Origin: an uncultured Saprospiraceae bacterium
Lineage (GTDB): Bacteria; Bacteroidota; Bacteroidia; Chitinophagales; Saprospiraceae
Reading direction: 5' to 3'
Assembly (NCBI GenBank): GCA_937959375.1
Contig: CALGLS010000234.1
Location: 1-20,081 of the forward strand
Length of the DNA: 20,081 nt
Shown: piece by piece, positions 8,138 through 14,105 of the stretch
Numbering within the stretch: the stretch's first letter is position 1
Layout: every line of letters begins with the position of its first letter
Notes under the pieces: model-generated
Databases searched by the model: none
Told to the model about the DNA's origin: nothing
The model's input: only the letters and a program-made list of their open reading frames with translations
Translations under genes and position numbers: made by a program

Positions 8138-9253
8138 ATGTCTCTATTCAATCTTCGAGGAGAATTAAACAGTAAGCAAAGTCTACTTTTCGGTATCATC
8201 GGTTTCGTTGTTTTGATCGCTATTTGGTGGGTCATTGCAGAAGCGAAATCTGTTGATGTTCCTGTTGGGTACAAAAAAAATGTTTACCCTTCTTCCATTA
8301 ATGCAGATGCCAAAACATTAGCACTTATTGATTCACTTGCTATTGCCGATTCGCTAGCAATGGCAAATGCTACTGAGTTTAAAAAAGAATATCCAATTAT
8401 TCCTAATCCAGTAAATGTTGTAACGGCTTTACCAGAAATGGTGAAAGAAGACAACCTCTTGGGAAATACCTGGCTGTCTATTTGGCGTAACGTCCAAGGA
8501 TATATTTGGGCCATCTTGATTTGTATTCCACTTGGATTTGTTATTGGACTTTTTCCCTTTTTTAAAGGGATGTTTAGTAAACCCATTGATGCGATGCGCT
8601 TCTTACCGCTCACCGCATTGACCGGAGTTTTCATGCTCGCCTTTGGTACACAAGAAAAAATGAAAGTGACTTTCCTCGCATTTGGTATCATCGTATATCT
8701 TTTGCCTTTGGTCGTCCAACGAATTAAAGAAGTCAAGGAGGTTTATTTGAAAACAGCTTTTACGTTAGGAGCAACCGATTGGCAAACCATTCGGACCGTT
8801 TACATTCCTTCTGTGATGTCGAAGTTGATTGACGATATTCGAGTGTTGACTGCAATTTCGTGGACGTACATTATCATTGCCGAATTATTGAACAAGGAAG
8901 GTGGTATTGGAGCACTGATGTTTAACGCAGGTCGTCAATCGCAATCGCACAAAGTATTTGCAGGACTGATCGTGATTATCTTTGTTGGTTTTGTTCAGGA
9001 TTATATTTTTGTTTATTTAGAAAGACGATTATTCCCATACAAACATTATCCAAATGCGATATCTGGAATGACAGAATCTCAAGCAGGTATTTATGGATTT
9101 ATGGGAGCTTTAGTCATCTTAGTTGTGCTAGCTATGATTGCACCAGCTTTCACGTCTAGCGTCATGATGTACTCACTAATCATCTTTGTGGCTTGTCTAG
9201 TTTTTATTGCTTTAGGCGAGTTTAAAATATTTAAAACTTTACGAAATGCTTGA
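8138..9253 (+). CDS. ABC transporter permease, NitT/TauT type, enlarged
   Basis: This 371-residue inner-membrane protein of the BPD permease class has a TM1 at about 17-34, a long periplasmic insert (about 36-112), the core TM bundle (about 115-295), and two extra C-terminal helices (about 318-338 and 343-360). The cytoplasmic EAA-type loop is clear: AFTLGATDWQTIRTVYIPSV (207-226). TauC/SsuC relatives are usually about 250-280 residues. The insert contains a repetitive piece, LALIDSLAIADSLAMANA, not expected in a permease. The downstream ATPase gene overlaps by 8 bp, so the two are translationally coupled. The start at 8138 lies just past the triplicated repeat. Confidence 0.9.
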   Translation: MSLFNLRGELNSKQSLLFGIIGFVVLIAIWWVIAEAKSVDVPVGYKKNVYPSSINADAKTLALIDSLAIADSLAMANATEFKKEYPIIPNPVNVVTALPEMVKEDNLLGNTWLSIWRNVQGYIWAILICIPLGFVIGLFPFFKGMFSKPIDAMRFLPLTALTGVFMLAFGTQEKMKVTFLAFGIIVYLLPLVVQRIKEVKEVYLKTAFTLGATDWQTIRTVYIPSVMSKLIDDIRVLTAISWTYIIIAELLNKEGGIGALMFNAGRQSQSHKVFAGLIVIIFVGFVQDYIFVYLERRLFPYKHYPNAISGMTESQAGIYGFMGALVILVVLAMIAPAFTSSVMMYSLIIFVACLVFIALGEFKIFKTLRNA

Positions 9254-10049
9254 GTTTAAAGATACAGGTCTTGACAACATAATAGAACTTCGAGGAATAG
9301 ATCAATTTTACAACAACGGAGAAGTAGAAATCATCAAGGGGCTCGACTTCTTGGTAGAAGATAAGCCAGCACAAGGACAGTTTATTGTTATCCTTGGAAT
9401 GTCTGGTTGTGGTAAATCAACCTTGTTGCGATACATCGCTGGACTTCAAGATCCAACGGCTGGTCAAGTTTTGGTAAAAGGAAAACCAGTAGGAAAAGAA
9501 AACCGTGTAAGTATGGTATTTCAGCAATACAGCTCGATGCCTTGGATGACGGTGTTGGAAAACGTATCATTAGCTTTGCGTTATCAAGGCGTTTCTAAAA
9601 AGGAACGAGAAGAAAAAGCAATGGAATTGATCGAATTGGTTGGACTAGCTGGTCACGAACATAAGTTTGCACAGTATCCAAGCTTATCTGGAGGGCAGCT
9701 ACAGCGTGTCGCTATTGCGAGAAGTCTGATGGCCAACTCTGAGATTTTATTGATGGACGAACCCTTTGGTGCACTTGATGTAAAGACTCGTTTGCAGATG
9801 CAGGATTTGTTGTCAAGCATTTGGAATAAATTCCATCCGACCATTGTTTTTGTTACGCATGATATTTCTGAAGCGGTTTATTTGGCTGATGATATTTATA
9901 TCATGAAATCTGCTCCTTCGCGATTTGTAGAACATATAAAAGTTGATTTGCCATTCGTACGTGGCCGACAGATAAAGCGTGATCCACGTTTTGTGGAGTT
10001 GGTACATGAGGTAGAAGATCGTATGGTTGCAGTTTCGGAGATGGGGTAG
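9246..10049 (+). CDS. ABC transporter ATP-binding protein, NitT/TauT type
   Basis: This 267-residue cytoplasmic ATPase has all ABC motifs: Walker A GMSGCGKST (51-59), Q-loop VFQQYSSMPWMTVLENV (91-107), signature LSGGQLQRVAIARSL (147-161), Walker B ILLMDEP (167-173) with catalytic Glu 172, D-loop GALD, and H-loop His 205 (VFVTHD). The MPWMTVLENV form is characteristic of the nitrate/sulfonate/taurine subfamily. It powers import through the preceding permease. It begins inside the permease's last codons (AAATGCTTGAG). It is the last gene of the five-gene block; a word-repeat inverted repeat follows. Confidence 0.95.
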   Translation: MLEFKDTGLDNIIELRGIDQFYNNGEVEIIKGLDFLVEDKPAQGQFIVILGMSGCGKSTLLRYIAGLQDPTAGQVLVKGKPVGKENRVSMVFQQYSSMPWMTVLENVSLALRYQGVSKKEREEKAMELIELVGLAGHEHKFAQYPSLSGGQLQRVAIARSLMANSEILLMDEPFGALDVKTRLQMQDLLSSIWNKFHPTIVFVTHDISEAVYLADDIYIMKSAPSRFVEHIKVDLPFVRGRQIKRDPRFVELVHEVEDRMVAVSEMG

Positions 10050-10070
10050 TGGGTATTAGACTAAATCAAA

Positions 10071-10165
10071 ATTCGAAATTCAACGATTCAATATTCAATA
10101 TTCACTGCTTTTTATGTTGGATGGAATATTGAATCGTTGAATATTGAATCGTCGAATTTTGAATG
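10071..10165. repeat. Inverted repeat of GAATnnT words after the ATPase gene
   Basis: The left arm (10071-10105) runs ATTCAACGATTCAATATTCA; the right arm (10123-10164) runs as its complement, with words GAATATT, GAATCGTT, GAATATT, GAATCGTC, GAATTTT. The loop is about 17 nt. The right arm holds more words than the left. The words are the same as at 3679-3810, so this is a second copy of that family. It could end transcription of the transporter block, though no U-run follows. Confidence 0.8.
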
Positions 10166-10232
10166 AATTCACACCAACATCCATACATGCTAAATGGCGG
10201 CAAGCAGACCGAGCGAAACCATAGTCCAATTC

Positions 10233-10297
10233 AAAATAGGTTTTAACAAAAATATACCTTAATTTACAAAAGGTGCGTTTTAGTTAAAACCTATTTT
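10233..10297. promoter_or_regulatory. 15-bp perfect inverted repeat in the leader of the GH5 gene
   Basis: AAAATAGGTTTTAAC at 10233-10247 is repeated as its exact reverse complement at 10283-10297, with a 35-nt spacer. The right arm ends 8 nt before the ATG at 10306. As RNA it would fold over the ribosome-loading region; as DNA it could be a pair of operator half-sites or promoter flanks. Its role is not shown. Confidence 0.6.
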
Positions 10298-10305
10298 TAT
10301 TGAGC

Positions 10306-11694
10306 ATGACCAAGAAACTAACAATTTTCATTTTTTCATTCTTGTTTCTACAAACTGCATTTGCGCAAAGCAAAGCTTGGGATCGCCATGCGACCTTTGG
10401 TAAGGGAATGAATCTTTCTTGGTTAGAAAATTATTGGAATGGTACGGTTGAAAATGGATTCATGGATTATCTGAATATGAATTCCGTTGCTTCCAAACAT
10501 CACGACTTGGAAGTGATGAAAGAGATGGGAATTAACACCCTGCGTTTGCCGGTTTGTTTTGATGTATGGGAAGATGGTGAATATCCTTATGAGATTGATA
10601 TGCCACAATATTTTATGGCACTTGATTCAATCTTAGAGTGGTCAGAAGTATTGGGATTTAATGTTTTGATTGAGTATCATCATGGTTCCCTTGCGGAAAA
10701 TAATTTGGAAGAAGAAACAGAACGCATTATTGCAATTTGGAAACAGGTGGTGGAGCGATATGGCGATAGAGACCCCGAAAAAGTATTCTTTGAAATTTAT
10801 AACGAAGCACACGATATTGAATTTTCAGATTGGCAAAATGTGTTAGAAATAATTGTCGATTCCCTTCGAGCTTTTGATGAAGATCAAACGTTTATCGTTG
10901 GTGGTGGAGATTATAATAGTGTTCGAGGTCTGAGTAATTTAATTCCTTTAGAGGATGATAACATTATTTACACTTTTCATTATTACGAACCGTTTTTGTT
11001 TACCCATCAAGGAGCTGAATGGGTAGGAGCGGAGGTGTCAACAATCGGAGTTCCATATCCTTACATAGGAAGTGAGATGCCAGATCGAAATTCATTGACG
11101 GATGACACCTGGGGAGAAAATGCCTATAATGATTATTCAAAACACGGAAATCTAGATACCTTGAGGTCATGGGTTGCTGATGCGAAACTTTGGTCGGAGG
11201 TAAATAATCGTCCGGTATTTTGTGGAGAGTTTGGTTCGTATTACAAAGCGAATGATGCTAGTCGCTGCCGATACACCAAAGCGATTCGCGCGATCATGGA
11301 GTGCAATGATATGCCCTGGTGTTATTGGGAGTGGGATCAGGGGTTTAGTTTGTTTGATGGAGCGGTGCCAGGTTTGGATGGCTTATCTGATTGTATGTTG
11401 GACGCTTGGGAAATTCCACCAAGAGATACCACGCAAAATAATGTACTTCTGAATGACCCTTGTCGCATATATCCGAATCCCACCGAAAATATTCTTTATG
11501 TAGAACGCACGGATTTAGATGTTCCAATGGTGCTGAATATTTGCGATCCTTCTGGTCGACTTATTCGTGGAATGACGCTTTGTGTTGGTCTGAATGAAAT
11601 CAACATTAGTGATCTACCAACGGGGATTTATGGCTTGCTCTTTTTGGATATGGATGGTGATCGGCTCTTTGGTCGTAAGTTGGTGAAGCACTAA
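10306..11694 (+). CDS. Secreted GH5-family glycoside hydrolase with T9SS sorting domain
   Basis: This 462-residue exported cellulase-like enzyme has a signal peptide MTKKLTIFIFSFLFLQTAFA, cut before QSKAW. The TIM-barrel runs from about 25 to 365. GH5 landmarks are GINTLRLPV near strand 2, FNVLIEYHHGS, the acid/base Glu in FEIYNEAHD (Glu 167), FHYYEPFLFTHQGAEW, the nucleophile Glu in PVFCGEFG (Glu 308), and the terminal-strand Trp cluster MPWCYWEWDQGF. A type A T9SS C-terminal domain follows (about 378-462), opening CRIYPNPTENIL and closing GRKLVKH. The enzyme should cleave beta-1,4-linked glucan or mannan at the cell surface or outside; the exact substrate is not readable. I use the ATG at 10306 rather than an in-frame TTG two codons earlier. 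No SusC/SusD pair is nearby, so this is not a classic utilisation locus. Confidence 0.93.
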   Translation: MTKKLTIFIFSFLFLQTAFAQSKAWDRHATFGKGMNLSWLENYWNGTVENGFMDYLNMNSVASKHHDLEVMKEMGINTLRLPVCFDVWEDGEYPYEIDMPQYFMALDSILEWSEVLGFNVLIEYHHGSLAENNLEEETERIIAIWKQVVERYGDRDPEKVFFEIYNEAHDIEFSDWQNVLEIIVDSLRAFDEDQTFIVGGGDYNSVRGLSNLIPLEDDNIIYTFHYYEPFLFTHQGAEWVGAEVSTIGVPYPYIGSEMPDRNSLTDDTWGENAYNDYSKHGNLDTLRSWVADAKLWSEVNNRPVFCGEFGSYYKANDASRCRYTKAIRAIMECNDMPWCYWEWDQGFSLFDGAVPGLDGLSDCMLDAWEIPPRDTTQNNVLLNDPCRIYPNPTENILYVERTDLDVPMVLNICDPSGRLIRGMTLCVGLNEINISDLPTGIYGLLFLDMDGDRLFGRKLVKH

Positions 11695-11698
11695 ATAC

Positions 11699-11798
11699 AG
11701 TTCAAGCTCAAGTTCAAACTCAAGATCAAGCTCAAGCTCAATTTCACATAAAACGCGGTCGAAGGAATTGAATTTGAATTTGAGATTGATTTTGAACT
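11699..11798. terminator. Inverted repeat of 6-nt CTCAAG words between convergent genes
   Basis: The left arm (11699-11745) is a run of CTCAAG/TTCAAG/ATCAAG 6-mers. The right arm (11764-11798) is a run of the complementary TTGAAT/TTGAGA/TTGATT 6-mers. Pairing is imperfect but continuous, and the loop is about 18 nt. It sits between two converging stop codons (11694 and 11852), so a bidirectional terminator is a reasonable inference. Confidence 0.65.
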
Positions 11799-11851
11799 AG
11801 GTTATCCTATTTTTGATCAAGCTATAAATTCCCATTCTCGAAAGTATCAAA

Positions 11852-12274
11852 TCATGCCTCAGCCAATTCTTTCAACTTCACATTCATAGCCTCAAAACCC
11901 GCTCGAGTATCCGTATCTAGTTTTTTGCTAAACATACCCACCAAAATACCATTGAAGATTTCATTGTGGTGGAAGGTGACCGTACCATCTTTGTTGTCTT
12001 TGATTTTGAAAATATGCTCTCCGTCAAATATTCCTTTGAAAAGCAGCTTTCCTTTCCATCGCATCTCACGATCAGTCTCGTAAGCCAATAGGGTAGGTTT
12101 AAAACTCATGTCGCTCAGTTTGATACTAATCGTATTGCCGACTTGCATGTTGCCAGTTAAAGAAAGAATAAAAGGATTCCAGTTTGGATAATTTTCAAAG
12201 TCAGTTAAGATATTCCAAACTTTAGAAGGAGATGCTTTGATGGTGATTGCTGTTCTTATCTCTTTTTGTGCCAT
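11852..12274 (-). CDS. SRPBCC-fold (polyketide cyclase/START-like) protein
   Basis: This 140-residue protein of the SRPBCC superfamily has no signal peptide. The helix-grip pattern is visible: an N-terminal strand plus the motif ITIKASPSKVWNILTDFENYPNWNPF, given here as ITIKASPSKVWNILTDF followed by NYPNWNPF. Next come alternating strands (GNTISIKLSDMSFKPTLLAY, EMRWKGKLLFKGIFDGEHIF) and a long C-terminal helix (GFEAMNVKLKELAEA). Members bind hydrophobic ligands in a deep pocket; the ligand here is unknown. It lies 96 bp downstream of the Crp/Fnr gene on the same strand and may be its cotranscribed partner. A broken copy of its 3' half lies at 13069-13263. Confidence 0.88.
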   Translation of the reverse strand: MAQKEIRTAITIKASPSKVWNILTDFENYPNWNPFILSLTGNMQVGNTISIKLSDMSFKPTLLAYETDREMRWKGKLLFKGIFDGEHIFKIKDNKDGTVTFHHNEIFNGILVGMFSKKLDTDTRAGFEAMNVKLKELAEA

Positions 12275-12370
12275 GATGAATCTATTTTTTTAAGGTTAAT
12301 TATAATCGTCATTGTATCGACTTGTTATAACAAAAATAGTTCAACAAAATATGGCTTGTCTTGATATAGA

Positions 12371-12946
12371 TCAAGAACTCTGTTTTTTACGAATTCGACT
12401 CAATGTTTCTGGTGTCATGCCTAACATTGAGGCGATAAAGTGCAGCGGCACCTGATTGAACATCTCAGGATTAAACTGAAAAAACATATTGTATCGCTCT
12501 TCTGAGCTCATAGAAAGATGACTGAAAATTCGATCCTCCAAGGTGTTGAAGCATTTGGAAATGAATAGTTTTTCTAGATGAGGCCAATTGGGAATATGAT
12601 CTCCAATTTGTTTATAATTGGCTTCGCTAATAGTATAAAGTTCACAATCACTAAGGGTTTGAATATTCCATTTGGCAGGTGCATCGAAGATGAGACAGGA
12701 CAAGTCTGTAACAAAAGTACCTGGCGTAGCAATCCATTGAGTAATTTCTTTTTCACCATTTGGACTGCTGGCAAAGAAACGAATGTAGCCACTTTTCAAA
12801 AAACTGAGCTGTGTATTTTGTCCGCCCGTTTTTAATAAGAAATCTCCTTTCGCTATATGATTCTCTTTAAAAAAATCAGAAATTTTAGAAACGTCTTTAT
12901 GCCCTATTCCGAAATAGCTGTGAATGTAACTTTCTATATCTTTCAT
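12371..12946 (-). CDS. Crp/Fnr-family transcriptional regulator
   Basis: This 191-residue cytosolic regulator has an N-terminal cyclic-nucleotide-binding-like beta barrel (about 20-115, with GDFLLKTGGQNTQLSFLKSG and EKEITQWIATPG). A dimer helix (about 118-145) and a short C-terminal winged helix-turn-helix (PLHFIASMLGMTPETLSRIR, about 165-185) follow. The barrel lacks the canonical cAMP-contacting R-S-x-x pattern, as is common in Bacteroidota members, so the effector is unknown. The SRPBCC gene follows on the same strand and is a plausible target or partner. Confidence 0.9.
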   Translation of the reverse strand: MKDIESYIHSYFGIGHKDVSKISDFFKENHIAKGDFLLKTGGQNTQLSFLKSGYIRFFASSPNGEKEITQWIATPGTFVTDLSCLIFDAPAKWNIQTLSDCELYTISEANYKQIGDHIPNWPHLEKLFISKCFNTLEDRIFSHLSMSSEERYNMFFQFNPEMFNQVPLHFIASMLGMTPETLSRIRKKQSS

Positions 12947-12966
12947 ATAAGTTTTTTTACGCTCGC

Positions 12967-12974
12967 CAAAATTA
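12967..12974 (-). promoter_or_regulatory. Possible -7 element for the Crp/Fnr gene
   Basis: The minus strand reads TAATTTTG, a perfect TAnnTTTG, 20 nt before the ATG at 12946. No good TTG is seen at the -33 position, so this rests on the -7 box and its placement. Confidence 0.35.
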
Positions 12975-13068
12975 CTTTTGTCTCAGCTTAGTAATCCCGA
13001 AAACTTTGTTTCTTCGTGCTAGACAATCTTCCATTTATGTTATCTGTTCTTATCTCCGTCAGACGAGC

Positions 13069-13263
13069 TTAATCCTCAGCCATTTCCTTTAACTTCACAT
13101 TCATCACCTCAAAACCCGTCCGAGTATTGGTATCCAGTTTTTTGCTAAATATACCACTAAAATACCATTGAAGAGTTCACTATGAATGAAGGTGAGGATA
13201 CCATCATTGTTGTCCTTGATTTTGAAACGGTACTCTCCATCAATTATTCCTTTGATTTGTAGT
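13069..13263 (-). pseudogene. Broken 3' fragment of an SRPBCC gene
   Basis: Read on the minus strand, this stretch matches the second half of the intact SRPBCC protein at 11852-12274. The first part reads KGIIDGEYRFKIKDNNDG through NGILV, against KGIFDGEHIFKIKDNKDG through NGILVG in the intact copy. A 1-nt deletion near 13165 then shifts the frame, and the match resumes as IFSKKLDTNTRTGFEVMN and ends EMAED-stop, against KELAEA-stop. The N-terminal half is absent. The fragment abuts an AraC tail at 13265. It is a decayed paralogous copy, not a functional gene. Confidence 0.88.
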
Positions 13264-13264
13264 T

Positions 13265-13420
13265 TTACAAATAAGCACTAGGTGATTTCCCAAAACGATT
13301 TTTAAATAGCCTAGAGAAGCTTGACTGGTTTTCAAATCCAACTTTATAAGCTATTTCAGAAATTGAAATAGCCGCGCTATTTTCCAACATTTTTAATGAC
13401 TCCTCTGAAGTCCAAAACAT
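13265..13420 (-). pseudogene. AraC-type HTH remnant (51 codons)
   Basis: The frame opens at an ATG at 13420 and ends TTG TAA at 13265-13267. It encodes only the last helix-turn-helix of an AraC-family domain: AAISISEIAYKVGFENQSSF, then SRLFKNRFGKSPSAYL. The intact regulator at 19040-20081 ends with a clear homologue (AAISVTEVAYDVGFENVSTF). The sensor part and the first HTH are missing. A pair of 21-bp-spaced operator-like repeats begins 14 bp upstream. A mini-protein with a decoy function is conceivable, but a deletion remnant is more likely. Confidence 0.82.
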
Positions 13421-13433
13421 GAATCAAAGGTGA

Positions 13434-13468
13434 AATGTCCATTTTCAGACAACGAATGTCCATTTTCA
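13434..13468 (+). promoter_or_regulatory. Pair of direct repeats, AraC-type operator candidate
   Basis: AATGTCCATTTTCA occurs at 13434-13447 and again, identical, at 13455-13468, a 21-bp period (two helical turns). The same arrangement with TGTCYRTTTTT occurs at 17428-17464. Direct repeats two turns apart next to an AraC remnant suggest sites for an AraC-type activator. The second repeat begins exactly 39 bp before a TAnnTTTG box, as at 17449. Confidence 0.65.
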
Positions 13469-13493
13469 ATAAACCATATTACCCATCTTCCTC

Positions 13494-13501
13494 TAATTTT
13501 G
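13494..13501 (+). promoter_or_regulatory. Bacteroidota -7 promoter element
   Basis: TAATTTTG matches TAnnTTTG and stands 39 bp after the start of the second operator repeat. The second repeat would overlap the -33 region, as expected for an activator-dependent promoter. Transcription would run rightwards into 13502-13770. That stretch holds no recognised gene, and the TIGR03032 fragment follows. Confidence 0.55.
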
Positions 13502-13770
13502 TATTGTCTCCGAATGATTACGGTAAAATATCATAAGGAGAACTCCCCAATGAAGTTCACCTAACTAAATACGATTTACAAAAGGCTTGCGATGATTATT
13601 GTGATCTATGCTTACCAATATCTTTTGGATAAAACCAAATGGTAACCTGGGATTGGTATGTCTGCTTTCAGTCAGGCACTTATTGTCCAGAATAAACTTA
13701 TGAATCGCATTCAATTTTTAAACAAAATGAAGCCAATAAAATCAAAATATCAACTGTTTTTGCAAAAAAA

Positions 13771-14049
13771 ATGATCATGACCAATTTAACATCAAACGCT
13801 CCGGCCCTTTTTACGGCCAAATATACCCCAAGTTTACCCGAGCTAATCCAACAACTCAATTGTTCCATCGCTATCACTACTTACCAGGCCGGTAAGGTCG
13901 TAATGATTAGCGCCAGAGACGAGAACAGCTTGAGTATGCTTCCACGCACCTTCAAACGTGCAATGGGGATGGCCCAACAAGACAACCGTTTGGCAGCAGC
14001 CACCAAAAACGAAGTTATCGCCTTCTCCTCCACCTTTGGTTACTGGTAA
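13771..14049 (+). pseudogene. N-terminal fragment of a TIGR03032-family protein
   Basis: The 92-residue frame resembles the start of TIGR03032 proteins (usually above 300 residues, probable beta-propeller). Visible family features are the segment SLPELIQQLNCSIAITTYQA followed by GKVVMISA, then LPRTFKRAMGMA, then NRLAAATKNEVIAFSS. The frame stops at FGYW-stop (14047-14049), just where an operator-like half-site begins (AATGTCCGTTTTT), so the rest of the gene has been lost at a junction. The start could be the ATG at 13771 or 13777. The family's function is unknown. The fragment is unlikely to fold as a full propeller. Confidence 0.72.
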
Positions 14050-14063
14050 ATGTCCGTTTTTAC
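14049..14063 (+). promoter_or_regulatory. Single operator-like half-site before the BspA-like gene
   Basis: AATGTCCGTTTTT matches the repeats at 13434 and 17428, but only one copy is present and no TAnnTTTG box follows before the ATG at 14106. It may be the leftover edge of an operator truncated when the TIGR03032 fragment was joined. Confidence 0.4.
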
Positions 14064-14105
14064 CTCAAAAAACCAAAAACATTTTAATAACTTCTTAAAA
14101 TCAAT

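Noticed and set aside
10300..10305. TTG start two codons upstream of the GH5 ATG
   Set aside because: The ATG at 10306 starts a normal signal peptide; the TTG adds nothing and lies closer to the inverted repeat.
13502..13770. Possible short gene or transposase remnant downstream of the 13494 promoter
   Set aside because: Stops occur in every frame tried and the translations (for example QKACDDYCDLCLPISFG) match no family I recognise.
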